Notes under the pieces: model-generated | Told to the model about the DNA's origin: nothing | Database searches by the model: none | What the model saw: the letters and a program-made list of their open reading frames with translations, nothing else | Position numbers and translations under genes: made by a program | In this document: positions 17,674-25,805 of the stretch, piece by piece | How positions within the stretch are numbered: position 1 is the stretch's first letter | Layout: every line of letters begins with the position of its first letter | Assembly: GCF_013155365.1 (NCBI RefSeq) | Contig: NZ_JABJRA010000007.1 | Location: 62,001-126,000 of the forward strand | DNA: 64,000 nucleotides | DNA from: Nocardioides sp. zg-DK7169 | GTDB taxonomy: Bacteria > Actinomycetota > Actinomycetes > Propionibacteriales > Nocardioidaceae | Direction: 5' to 3'

Positions 17674-18122
17674 ACCCCTGGGACCAGGACTTCCCGATCC
17701 TCAGCAAGCACATGGGCGAGTGGGAGGGCGAGTACGTCCACCTCGACCCCGAGGGCAACGAGATCGACCGGCACGCCTCGCACCTGCGGATGTGGGTGCC
17801 CGAGGACGGCTCGTGCGACATCAAGCAGATCAACACCTACACCTGGCCCGACGGCCGGGTCGAGGCCGTGGAGTTCCCCGGCATCCTCAAGGGCCGCGAC
17901 GTGCACTTCGAGACCGACCGGATCTCCGGGCACATGCACCAGGCCGACGAGCTCACCATCCTGCTCACCTGGACCTACAAGGAGCTGCTGAAGAGCGGCA
18001 ACTACCTCTACGAGCTCATCCAGCTCAGCCGCGACGGCCAGCAGAAGGTCCGCACCTGGCACTGGATGGAGGAGGACCGGCTGGTGCGCCGCACGGTCAT
18101 CCGCGAGCGCAAGACCGCCTGA
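17670..18122 (+). CDS. Small beta-rich, lipocalin/DUF3598-like protein
   Basis: A 150-residue soluble protein without signal peptide, starting in a four-base overlap with the ATPase gene. The pattern LSKHMGEWEGEYVHLDPEGN followed by alternating polar and hydrophobic strands and many Trp and Tyr resembles the N-terminal part of DUF3598 and related calycin-fold proteins that bind small hydrophobic ligands. A longer protein with a similar opening (RIAGEWHGRPSLFDAEGNHV) is encoded at 47654-48607. No catalytic residues are evident; a ligand-binding or isomerase role for the imported substrate is possible. The family assignment is tentative. Confidence 0.55.
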   Translation: MNPWDQDFPILSKHMGEWEGEYVHLDPEGNEIDRHASHLRMWVPEDGSCDIKQINTYTWPDGRVEAVEFPGILKGRDVHFETDRISGHMHQADELTILLTWTYKELLKSGNYLYELIQLSRDGQQKVRTWHWMEEDRLVRRTVIRERKTA

Positions 18123-18148
18123 CCCGAGCTGACCCGAGCCTCCCGCCC

Positions 18149-18182
18149 GGACGGCGGGCGCATCCCCCTGCGCCCGCCGTCC
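18149..18182. terminator. Hairpin between lipocalin-like and nitrilase-like genes
   Basis: GGACGGCGGGCGCA (18149-18162) pairs perfectly with 18169-18182. As both flanking genes are on the plus strand without an obvious new promoter, it may act as a partial terminator or mRNA-stability element. Confidence 0.65.
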
Positions 18183-18208
18183 TCCGCACCCGAGCACGAG
18201 AGCGAGCC

Positions 18209-19222
18209 ATGCACGCAGACACGAACCCCGGGCGCTACCCCGTCGCCCCGCTGGCCCAGGACGCCTGGACCCTCGGCGTCGCGCAGTCGCGCATCCACCC
18301 CGCCGCGGACCGCGCGGAGATGGACGACAACCTCCAGCACATGCTCCACCTCATCGACAACGCCTTCCACTACGGCGCCGGTCCGGACCTGCTGCTCTTC
18401 CACGAGTTCCCGATCAGCGGGTGGGACACCTGGACGCGTGCCGAGGCGCTCGAGCGCTGCATCACCCTGGACGGGCCCGAGGTGGCCGCGATCGCGGCCA
18501 AGGCGCGCCAGTACGGCTCCTACATCGCCTTCGGCGCCTACGTGAAGGACCCCGACTGGCCCGGCCACGTGCTGAGCATGACCAACCTCGTCGGCCCCGA
18601 CGGCGACCTCCTCGCGAGCCACTGGAAGGCCCGCAACGTCCGCGGCCTGTTCCCGGGCTTCGAGCTGTTCACCACCTCGATCTACGACGTCCTCGACGAG
18701 TACGTCGCGCGCTACGGCGCCGACGCGGTGCTGCCGATCGCCCGCACCCCGCTGGGCAACATCACGATGTCCTCCGCCCAGCTCGAGCCCGAGCTGATCC
18801 GGGCGCTGGCCGTCAAGGGTGCCGAGGTGGTGCTGCGCACGGCGAGCGGGAGCTTCACCGAGACCGACGTCGCCGCGTCCGCGCTCTACAACCGGGTCTA
18901 CGTCGCCATCGCGAACAACGCGCTCCTGCTGCGCAAGGGGCCCTACTTCGAGGACACCGGCGCCGGCGGCTCGGCGATCTACGGGCCGGACGGTCGCGCG
19001 ATCGTCCGCGCCGAGGACAAGCACGAGACGCTGCTCCAGGCGCGGATCCCGATCGCGGAGTTCCGCGCCCGGCACCTGCAGCCCGACGTGCACTGGGACC
19101 TGTACCGCGACGTCTTCGACGGCTACGTCAGCCGGTTCCCGCCGAACCTGTTCGCCGAGGAGCAGCCCCCCACCCTCGGCGACACCGCGGCGTACGTCGC
19201 GGGCCGGAGCCGGTGGACCTGA
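18209..19222 (+). CDS. Nitrilase/amidase homologue lacking the catalytic cysteine
   Basis: A 337-residue carbon-nitrogen hydrolase-fold protein. The catalytic Glu (Glu66 in FHEFPISGW) and the Lys region (ASHWKARNV) are present, but where active enzymes have Cys, six residues before the conserved PE, this protein reads TMSSAQLEPELIRALAVKGA, with Ser in the Cys position. The rest of the helix that follows is well kept, so this is a specific substitution and not general decay. It could be a Ser-dependent variant, a binding or scaffold paralogue, or inactive. It follows the importer-2 operon after a hairpin and ends at a second hairpin. Compare the tandem nitrilase at 33219-34898, which keeps its Cys. 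Confidence 0.8.
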   Translation: MHADTNPGRYPVAPLAQDAWTLGVAQSRIHPAADRAEMDDNLQHMLHLIDNAFHYGAGPDLLLFHEFPISGWDTWTRAEALERCITLDGPEVAAIAAKARQYGSYIAFGAYVKDPDWPGHVLSMTNLVGPDGDLLASHWKARNVRGLFPGFELFTTSIYDVLDEYVARYGADAVLPIARTPLGNITMSSAQLEPELIRALAVKGAEVVLRTASGSFTETDVAASALYNRVYVAIANNALLLRKGPYFEDTGAGGSAIYGPDGRAIVRAEDKHETLLQARIPIAEFRARHLQPDVHWDLYRDVFDGYVSRFPPNLFAEEQPPTLGDTAAYVAGRSRWT

Positions 19223-19241
19223 GCCCCGCCCACGGCCCGCC

Positions 19242-19268
19242 GAGCGGCGCCCCGACGGGGCGCCGCTC
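19242..19268. terminator. Bidirectional terminator, 12-bp stem
   Basis: GAGCGGCGCCCC (19242-19253) pairs with 19257-19268. It sits between the nitrilase-like gene and the convergent GntR gene and overlaps the stop codon of the latter. Confidence 0.8.
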
Positions 19269-20100
19269 AGCCGGTCGGAGCGCTCCGGGCGACCACCCGG
19301 TCCTGGGCGTGCAGGAAGAGCGCGAGGGTGAGGTCCATCAGCTCGCCGCACACCTTCTCGGCGCCCGCGACGTCCCCGGCCTGCACCAGGTCGACCAGCC
19401 GGCCGTGCCGGGCGGCGGTGTCGGGGGAGAAGTGCCGGTAGCGCTGGAAGTCCGGCACCCGCAGGCAGGCGTGCACGGTGCCGGCGAGGCGCGCGAGCAT
19501 GTCGTTGCCCGAGCCGAGGTAGAGCAGCCGGTGGAAGGCGGTGTCGGCCTCGATCATCAGGCGCGGGTCCGCGGCGCGGGTCGCGCGGTCGATGCGCTGC
19601 ACCGCGTCGGCGAGCGACTCCAGCACCGCCGGGTCGCCGTGCGCCGCGGTCAGCCCGGCGGCCAGCGGCTCGAGGCGCTCGCGCAGCTGGAGGGACTCGC
19701 GCAGCTGCACGAACCGGCGCGACCCGGACGCGCGCCAGCGGATCACCTGCTCGTCCAGGAGCGCCCAGCTGCTCGGGTCGGTCACCGTCGTACCGGTGCG
19801 CTGGCGGGCCTGCACCATGCCCTTCGCGGCCAGCGTGCGCAGGCACTCGCGCACCAGCGAGCGCGACACCCCGAGCTCGGTCGCGATCCGGTCGGGGTCG
19901 ATCACGCCGACCACCTCCCCGGCGGCGATCTGGCTGCCGAGGCGCTCGACGATCCGCCCGTGCATGCTCGCCAGCTCGGCCGGCTCGGGCGGGACGGGCG
20001 GGTAGGACTGGCTCCGGGCCTCCACTCCGCGCGGAGCCGGGAGACGGCGGGTCGGCCGGGCGGCGCCGGTCGAGGACGGGGCGTGCGAGCGGTCCGCCAC
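19267..20100 (-). CDS. GntR-family transcriptional regulator (FCD/FadR subfamily)
   Basis: A regulator of about 277 residues. A winged helix-turn-helix (IATELGVSRSLVRECLRTLAAKGMV) is followed by an all-helical FCD ligand domain with the metal-site pattern EADTAFHRLLYLGSGN and a late His in RHGRLVDLVQAGD. I chose GTG at 20100 since AAGGGGA precedes it; an in-frame ATG at 20145 has no ribosome binding site and would overlap IclR operator site E. It is divergent from iclR2 and could be controlled by the IclR proteins. It is not a close relative of the GntR regulator at 35025-35723. Confidence 0.88.
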   Translation of the reverse strand: MADRSHAPSSTGAARPTRRLPAPRGVEARSQSYPPVPPEPAELASMHGRIVERLGSQIAAGEVVGVIDPDRIATELGVSRSLVRECLRTLAAKGMVQARQRTGTTVTDPSSWALLDEQVIRWRASGSRRFVQLRESLQLRERLEPLAAGLTAAHGDPAVLESLADAVQRIDRATRAADPRLMIEADTAFHRLLYLGSGNDMLARLAGTVHACLRVPDFQRYRHFSPDTAARHGRLVDLVQAGDVAGAEKVCGELMDLTLALFLHAQDRVVARSAPTG

Positions 20101-20148
20101 GGGTCGGTCCCCTTCGGTAGGCGTGGGAGCAAGTGACCGCACCATATA

Positions 20149-20161
20149 GGAACAATGTTTC
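20149..20161. promoter_or_regulatory. Putative IclR operator, site E
   Basis: GGAACAATGTTTC lies between the divergent gntR (20100) and iclR2 (20190) starts, 28 bp from iclR2, and is followed by an extra half-site TGGAAC at about 20168. This suggests autoregulation of iclR2 and control of gntR. Confidence 0.65.
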
Positions 20162-20189
20162 AATTAATGGAACAAGTGGAGGTTCGTCC

Positions 20190-20987
20190 ATGTCCGCATC
20201 CGCCCGGTCCTCGGGGTCCGGGGCCACGATCGCGACCGTCGAGCGCGCGGCCGACGTCCTCCTCCACTTCACCCGCGACCCGCGCGCCGACCACGGGGTC
20301 ACCGAGGTCGCCGAGGCCATGGGGCTCTCCAAGTCCGCGGTCCACCGGGTGCTGAGCTCGCTGCGGCACCGCGGCCTGGTCGAGCTCGACGAGCGGACCC
20401 GCCGCTACTCCCTCGGGGTGGGCGCGCTGCGCCTGGGGCTGAGCTACCTGGACCGCATCGACGTGCGGCGCCTGGCCCGGCCGGTGCTGGAGGACCTCTC
20501 CGAGCGCACCGGCGAGACCGCCACGCTGTCGGTCCTGCTGGGGGAGCGGCAGCGGATCTACGTCGACCAGGTGACGCCCGAGCGCGAGGTGATCATGTCG
20601 GTGTCGCTGGGCGAGCCGTACCCGCTGCACGCCGGGGCGTCCTCGCGTGCCTTCCTCGCCTTCCTGTCCGAGGCGCAGCGCGAGCGCTACCTCGCCGGCG
20701 GCCCGCTCGCCTCGGTCCGCGCGGCCACGATCGTCGACGACGAGGGCCTGCGCGAGGACCTGGTCCGGGTGCGTGCCCAGGGGTGGGCGCGCTCGGCGGG
20801 GGAGCGCCTGGACGGCGCCGCCTCCGTGGCCGCGCCGGTGCTGCGCCACGACGGCACGCCGGCCGCGGTCATCAGCGTGTGCGGCCCGGCCTCCCGGTTC
20901 GCCGACGACCTCGACCACTGCCGCGAGCTGCTGCTCGGGGCCACCCGGTCGCTCTCGACCGGGCTGGGCTGGGTCGCGGAGGCCTGA
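20190..20987 (+). CDS. IclR-family transcriptional regulator (copy 2)
   Basis: A 265-residue IclR regulator, paralogue of 4234-5049. The helix-turn-helix MGLSKSAVHRVLSSLRHRGL and the effector-domain stretches RQRIYVDQVTPEREVIMSVS and EPYPLHAGASSRAFLAFLS are nearly identical to copy 1, while the N-terminal tail and the C-terminus differ. The near identity of the recognition helices implies that both proteins bind the same operator. GGAGG precedes the ATG at 20190 by seven bases. It stands between gntR (divergent) and the tandem hydrolase gene. Confidence 0.92.
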   Translation: MSASARSSGSGATIATVERAADVLLHFTRDPRADHGVTEVAEAMGLSKSAVHRVLSSLRHRGLVELDERTRRYSLGVGALRLGLSYLDRIDVRRLARPVLEDLSERTGETATLSVLLGERQRIYVDQVTPEREVIMSVSLGEPYPLHAGASSRAFLAFLSEAQRERYLAGGPLASVRAATIVDDEGLREDLVRVRAQGWARSAGERLDGAASVAAPVLRHDGTPAAVISVCGPASRFADDLDHCRELLLGATRSLSTGLGWVAEA

Positions 20988-21066
20988 TCGCCGCGTGCCG
21001 AGCCGTTCGGGCCCGGCGTACCACTTGTGCGACACCGGACCGACGGCCAGAATGATTCCGCTAAGC

Positions 21067-21079
21067 GAAACAATGTTTC
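21067..21079. promoter_or_regulatory. Putative IclR operator, site F (perfect palindrome)
   Basis: GAAACAATGTTTC, a perfect inverted repeat around one base, 14 bp before the GTG start of the tandem hydrolase at 21094. At this position it would block ribosome-site-proximal transcription. Confidence 0.7.
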
Positions 21080-21093
21080 ACGAGGAGGAATCG

Positions 21094-22752
21094 GTGATAG
21101 AGCGTCACTACGTCAGTCTCCCGGGCGGGCAGCTGCACTACCTGCGTGCCGGAGCGGGGGCGCCGGTCATCGTGCTGCACTCCTCGCCGATGTCGTCGGC
21201 CTGCATGACACCGTGGATCGAGCGGCTCGCGGCGTCCTTCACCGTCTACGCCCTCGACACCGCAGGCTACGGCCAGTCCGACCCGCTGCCGTACGGCGGC
21301 GCGGACCCCGAGATCGCCGACTACGGGCGCCGGGTGCTGGAGTTCGCCGACGCCGTCGGGCTGGAGCGCTTCATGCTCGCCGGCACCCACACCGGGTCCA
21401 AGATCGCGCTGTCCGCCGCGGTCCAGGCGCCCGAGCGGGTCGCGCAGCTGGTGATGGACGGCCTCGGTCTCTACACGGTCGAGGAGATGGCCGAGCAGCT
21501 CGAGCACTACACCCCGCCGATCGAGCCGGTCTGGCACGGCGGCCACCTCACCGAGGCCTGGCACCGGATGCGCAACATGTGGACGTTCTGGCCCTGGTAC
21601 CGCCAGGAGGCCGGCCGGCGCCTCGATGAGTCCATGCCGGCGCTGGCCGACCTGCACCAGATGACCTTCGACATGCTGCGCGCCCGTCCCGACTGGGGCC
21701 TGGCCTATCGCGCCGCGTTCCGCTACGACGCCCGCGCGGCGCTGCGCGACCTGCGGGTGCCCGCGGTGCTGCTCGCCAAGCACGCCGACCCGCTGCACGA
21801 GCACCTCGACCGGCTGCGGGTCGAGGCGCCGACGATGGAGGTGCGCAGCGTCGACAACGCCACCCACCTCGACGACCTGGTGGCGGCCTTCGACCGCGGC
21901 CTCGGCCTGGCCGACGCCCCGCCTCCGCCGCCGGTCGAGCACCGTGGGGGTACGACGCGGACCTACGTGCGCACCGAGCACGGGGTCAGCCACGTGCGCC
22001 TCGACGGCGACCCCGCCGCCCCGCCGCTGCTGCTGGTCCACGGCTCGCCAGGCTCGGCGGACAGCTTCGAGGCCCTGATCGGCGAGCTGGCCCGGGACCA
22101 CCTGGTGGTCTCGCCCGACACGCTGGGCAACGGCTACTCCTCCGCGCCCCGCGGCGAGGACCCCCGCATCGAGGAGTTCGCCGCCGCCGGCGCCGCGGTG
22201 CTCGACGCGCTGGGCCTCGCCGGCGTCACGGCGTACGGCAGCCACACGGGCGCCTGCATCGCCCTCGAGCTGGCCTGCCAGCGCCCGGACCTGGTGGCCA
22301 GCGTGGTCGCCGACGGCCTCCCGGTGCTGGGGGAGGAGGAGCGCGCCGACCTGCTGGAGAACTACTTCATCTCGATGGAGCCCGAGCGGCACGGCGAGCA
22401 CCTGCTGCGCGCCTGGCACACGATCCGCGACGTGCAGCTGTTCTGGCCGTGGTACCGCCAGACCGCGGCGACCGCGCGGCCGACCGCGCCCTCGCAGCCC
22501 GCGCACCTGCACCGGCTGGTGATGGAGTTCCTCAAGAGCGGCCCGACCTACCGGCACTCCTACCGCGCGGCGTTCCTCTTCGACTCCCGCGAGCGGCTGG
22601 CGGCGGTCTCGGTGCCCACGCTGGTGTGTGCCGCCCCGGAGGACATGCTGCGCAAGGGCAGCGAGGAGGTCAGCGGTGAGGGGCGGGTCCGCTTCGTCGA
22701 GCTGGACCACGCCGCGGGGCGCGATGCGGCCTGGGCGGTGCGCCAGGCCTGA
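21094..22752 (+). CDS. Tandem (two-domain) alpha/beta hydrolase with GxHTG elbows
   Basis: A 552-residue protein made of two fused alpha/beta-hydrolase domains (about 1-280 and 285-552). Each has the oxyanion segment (VIVLHSSPMS; LLLVHGSPGS) and the strand-5 elbow, but the usual nucleophile motif GxSxG is GTHTG (near residue 99) in the first and GSHTG (near 383) in the second, with His in the nucleophile position. Both halves share the FWPWYRQ motif, so the gene arose by internal duplication. GAGGAGG precedes the GTG start; an in-frame ATG at 21073 lies inside operator site F. Function unknown: such GxHTG proteins occur in catabolic clusters and might act on C-C bonds. Confidence 0.85.
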   Translation: MIERHYVSLPGGQLHYLRAGAGAPVIVLHSSPMSSACMTPWIERLAASFTVYALDTAGYGQSDPLPYGGADPEIADYGRRVLEFADAVGLERFMLAGTHTGSKIALSAAVQAPERVAQLVMDGLGLYTVEEMAEQLEHYTPPIEPVWHGGHLTEAWHRMRNMWTFWPWYRQEAGRRLDESMPALADLHQMTFDMLRARPDWGLAYRAAFRYDARAALRDLRVPAVLLAKHADPLHEHLDRLRVEAPTMEVRSVDNATHLDDLVAAFDRGLGLADAPPPPPVEHRGGTTRTYVRTEHGVSHVRLDGDPAAPPLLLVHGSPGSADSFEALIGELARDHLVVSPDTLGNGYSSAPRGEDPRIEEFAAAGAAVLDALGLAGVTAYGSHTGACIALELACQRPDLVASVVADGLPVLGEEERADLLENYFISMEPERHGEHLLRAWHTIRDVQLFWPWYRQTAATARPTAPSQPAHLHRLVMEFLKSGPTYRHSYRAAFLFDSRERLAAVSVPTLVCAAPEDMLRKGSEEVSGEGRVRFVELDHAAGRDAAWAVRQA

Positions 22753-22783
22753 TCCGGCGCGCCCCCGAGGGCAGGACCTACGA

Positions 22784-22821
22784 CGACGCCCGCCGCTCCC
22801 CGAGGGGAACGGCGGGCGTCG
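22784..22821. terminator. Bidirectional terminator between convergent operons
   Basis: CGACGCCCGCCG (22784-22795) pairs with CGGCGGGCGTCG (22810-22821), with further pairing inside. It separates the tandem hydrolase from the convergent hydantoinase operon. Confidence 0.8.
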
Positions 22822-22845
22822 CTGCGTCAGGCGCCAGGCAGCCGG

Positions 22846-24312
22846 TCAGGCCGTCGGGCGGGCCAGGTAGCGCCCGGGCGTCTCGTCGGTGACGACGCCG
22901 TCGGTCATGATCTGCTGGCCGCGCAGGAAGGTGTCGGTGACCTTGGCGGTCAGGTCGGCACCCTCGAACGGCGTGTACTCCTGGCTGGAGACCGAGTCCG
23001 CGGCGCGCACCGTCCAGGCCTGGTCGATGTCGACCAGCGCGACGTCGGCGTCCTTGCCGACCTCGATCGCGCCCTTGGTGGCCCCCAGGCCGTAGCGCTG
23101 CGCGGGGTTGGTCGCGGTCAGCTCGGCGATGCGGCCGAACGCCAGGCCGCGCTTGCGGCCCTCGGAGACCATGCCGGCGAGCAGGTACTCGGCGCCGCCG
23201 AAGCCGGACTTCGCCACGAAGACGTCGTCCTTCGGCTGGCCGAACTTCAGCTCCTCCTTGCAGCAGGCGTGGTCGGAGACGACCCAGTCGATCTTGCCGT
23301 CGAGCAGGTAGTCCCACAGCGCCTCGACGTCCTCGCGGGGACGCAGCGGCGGGTTCACCTTGCCGCCGACACCGTGCGCGGTGTCGCAGTCGGCGAGCAG
23401 GTGGCCCACGGTGACCTCGCGGCGGAAGTCGATGTGCGGGAACGCCGCGGCCATCGTCAGCGCCGCCTCGACGGCCTTGCGGCTGGTGAGGTGGAGCAGG
23501 TTGATCGTGGGCAGGTTGGTCTCGTGCGCCAGGTAGGAGGCGATCGTGACCGCGAGGCCCTCGGAGTGCGGCGGGCGCGAGGCGGAGTACGCCGGGAGGC
23601 CGGTGAGGGTGCCCTCCTCCTCGACGATCTTGGTGTAGGCGGCCATGATCTCAGCGGTCTCGCAGTGCAGCGAGAGCGAGATCTGGTCGGCGATCTCCGG
23701 GTTCTCCTCGCGGGCCTTCTGCACGCCGCGCATCACGAACTCGAAGTGGGCGTAGTCGTAGCGCTCGCCCTCGGGGGTCATCAGGAACTGCGACTGGTCG
23801 CTGCTGCGCCCGTGCAGGCCGTAGGAGCCGTAGAACATGAAGACCTTGAACGACGTCACGCCGTGGTCGCGGACGAGCGCGGGGATCTCCGCGATCTGCG
23901 ACTTGCTCATCGGCGCCAGGTGGTAGGTGTAGTCGATCGTGGCGTTGCCGTCGGTCAGCTCCAGCACCTCGGGGAAGACGTCGGCGTAGTCGCCGGACTT
24001 GTTGAGGTAGTACTGCCCGGTGCGCATGTAGGACAGCGAGGTCGTCACGCCGCCCTGGGCCGAGGCGCGCGACTCGGTGCGCACGTCCTCGGGCAGCGGG
24101 TTGTAGATGCCCCAGTGCTGGTGGGCGTCCACGACGCCGGGGAAGGCGACCTTGCCGCCGGCGTCGACGACCCGGGCCGCGGAGTCGGCGGGGATGCCGG
24201 CCTCGATCCGGGCGAACTTCCCGTCCTTGACGGCGATGTCGACCGCCTGGGGGTCGTCGTGGCCGGGGAGGACGGCCTTGACGTTGGTGAGGAGGACGTC
24301 GTACTCGGTCAC
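22846..24312 (-). CDS. Hydantoinase/dihydropyrimidinase-type cyclic amidohydrolase
   Basis: A 488-residue amidohydrolase-superfamily enzyme that opens cyclic amides or imides with a binuclear metal site. Metal ligands seen: the HxH of VVDAHQHWGIYN (near residue 65), the Lys of SFKVFMFYG that would be carboxylated, His in LSLHCETAE and LLHLTSRK, and Asp in WVVSDHACC. Length is normal. It starts with GTG at 24312 in a four-base overlap with the PrpD-type gene and is preceded by AAGGAGA. It is the last gene of the operon CoA-transferase, cyclase, PrpD, hydantoinase. Hydantoinases also open succinimide and maleimide rings, which is relevant to the pathway proposed here; allantoinase or dihydroorotase-like activity is an alternative. 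Confidence 0.88.
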   Translation of the reverse strand: MTEYDVLLTNVKAVLPGHDDPQAVDIAVKDGKFARIEAGIPADSAARVVDAGGKVAFPGVVDAHQHWGIYNPLPEDVRTESRASAQGGVTTSLSYMRTGQYYLNKSGDYADVFPEVLELTDGNATIDYTYHLAPMSKSQIAEIPALVRDHGVTSFKVFMFYGSYGLHGRSSDQSQFLMTPEGERYDYAHFEFVMRGVQKAREENPEIADQISLSLHCETAEIMAAYTKIVEEEGTLTGLPAYSASRPPHSEGLAVTIASYLAHETNLPTINLLHLTSRKAVEAALTMAAAFPHIDFRREVTVGHLLADCDTAHGVGGKVNPPLRPREDVEALWDYLLDGKIDWVVSDHACCKEELKFGQPKDDVFVAKSGFGGAEYLLAGMVSEGRKRGLAFGRIAELTATNPAQRYGLGATKGAIEVGKDADVALVDIDQAWTVRAADSVSSQEYTPFEGADLTAKVTDTFLRGQQIMTDGVVTDETPGRYLARPTA

Positions 24313-25805
24313 TCGGATTCTCCTTGCGCAGTGGGCTCGATGAACGTGGACAGCGGCGTGAGGACGGCCACCAGGTCGGTGGCCGTGTGCAGCGAGAGCA
24401 CGTCGGCGCTGACGGCCTCTGCGGTCGCGGGTGCGAGGCGTCCGGCGACGTTGTCGCTGAACTTGCGCGCCAGCTCGGCGTCGGAGAGGGGACGGGCCGG
24501 ACCGCCGCGGTTGGCCAGCACCTCCTCGACCAGGACCTCCCCGGAGACGGTGGTCACGGTGACCACGGCCGGGAACTGGAAGGGGTAGATCTCGTTGCAC
24601 CGCTCGTCGGCGACCACGTCGACCTTGGCCATCAGCTCCCGGCGGGCCGGGTCCTGGGCGAGGGCGTCGGTGTAGTCGTCCAGGCCGGTGCCGAGCCCGC
24701 CGCCGCCGAACAGGCCGGCGGCGAAGGCGTACGGACCGGAGAACTGCGCCTGGTAGCCGGTCACCGGGGTGCGCTTGACCTCGATCGGCTCGCCGATGGT
24801 GCGCACCGTCGAGCCGGCGACCCCCACGACGACCGAGGCGACGTCCTCGGGGCGCAGGCCCCGCTCGCGCAGTGCGCGGCCGGCGTCGACGGTGGTGTGG
24901 GTGAAGTGGTTGGCCGGGTAGGGCTTGAAGAAGATGCCGGGCACCGACCACTCGGTGCCGAGGCCGTCGGTGATCGCCTCGGGGAAGAACTGGCCGTGCA
25001 GCCAGGCCTGGAAGAAGCCGAAGCGGCCCTCGAGGACGGTCGGCGGACCGGTGAAGCCGCGGCGCACCAGCTGGGCGGCGGTGACGCCGGCCTGGGCGGC
25101 GTACCCGCAGTGCAGGCGCTTGACGGTGCCGCCGGTCCGGTTGGCCTCGATGATGCCGGAGGCCAGCGACGCGGTGATGCCGAGCGCGTCGGCCACCCCC
25201 GCCTCGTCGAGCCCGTAGGCGATCGCGGCGGCGACCGCGGAGCCCATCGCGCCGGTGATCGAGGTGGCGTGCTGGCCGTGCTCGAAGAAGACCGAGTTGC
25301 CGAGCTCCGCGTCGTACCCGGCCATGCCGAGGCGGACAGCGACCTCGAGGCCGACGGCGATGGCGCGGACGGTCAACTCGCCGCTGGCGCCGGCGTGCTC
25401 GGCGGCGGCCAGCGCGGCCGGGACGACCGAGGCGGACGGGTGCAGCACCGAGGGCAGGTGGGTGTCGTCGTAGTCGAGGGAGTGGGCGAGCACGCCGTTG
25501 GCGAAGGCCGCCTGGATCGCGCTGACCCGGGTCGGCTCGCCGACGACCGTCGCCTGCGGGTGACCGCCCTGGTCGAGCACGTGGCCGATGGCCGCGGCGC
25601 TGGTCGGGAGCCGGTGCGCGGCGACGCAGAGGCCCAGGACGTCCAGGGTGCGCTGGCCCACCGACGCCTCGACCTCGGGCGGTACGCCGTGGGCCGCGGC
25701 GTCGACGGCGAACGCGGCGAGCTGCTGGGCGAGGGTCGGGCCGCCGCCCTGCTCGCCGGTCGGGTTGCCGGCGGGGCGGGCGTCGGCAGCGGGCGTGTAG
25801 CTCAT
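24309..25805 (-). CDS. MmgE/PrpD family protein (2-methylcitrate dehydratase-like)
   Basis: A 498-residue MmgE/PrpD enzyme. Family members dehydrate 2-methylcitrate or decarboxylate cis-aconitate. Seen: the N-terminal all-helical domain (LDYDDTHLPSVLHPSASVVP, LEVAVRLGMAG) and the smaller C-terminal domain after about residue 290 (YPANHFTHTTVDAGRAL). It overlaps both operon neighbours by four bases. The substrate is open: with a cyclase before it and a cyclic amidohydrolase after it, it more likely works on an alkyl-substituted C4-C6 dicarboxylate than in the propionate cycle, since no citrate synthase is nearby. Confidence 0.88.
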   Translation of the reverse strand: MSYTPAADARPAGNPTGEQGGGPTLAQQLAAFAVDAAAHGVPPEVEASVGQRTLDVLGLCVAAHRLPTSAAAIGHVLDQGGHPQATVVGEPTRVSAIQAAFANGVLAHSLDYDDTHLPSVLHPSASVVPAALAAAEHAGASGELTVRAIAVGLEVAVRLGMAGYDAELGNSVFFEHGQHATSITGAMGSAVAAAIAYGLDEAGVADALGITASLASGIIEANRTGGTVKRLHCGYAAQAGVTAAQLVRRGFTGPPTVLEGRFGFFQAWLHGQFFPEAITDGLGTEWSVPGIFFKPYPANHFTHTTVDAGRALRERGLRPEDVASVVVGVAGSTVRTIGEPIEVKRTPVTGYQAQFSGPYAFAAGLFGGGGLGTGLDDYTDALAQDPARRELMAKVDVVADERCNEIYPFQFPAVVTVTTVSGEVLVEEVLANRGGPARPLSDAELARKFSDNVAGRLAPATAEAVSADVLSLHTATDLVAVLTPLSTFIEPTAQGESE

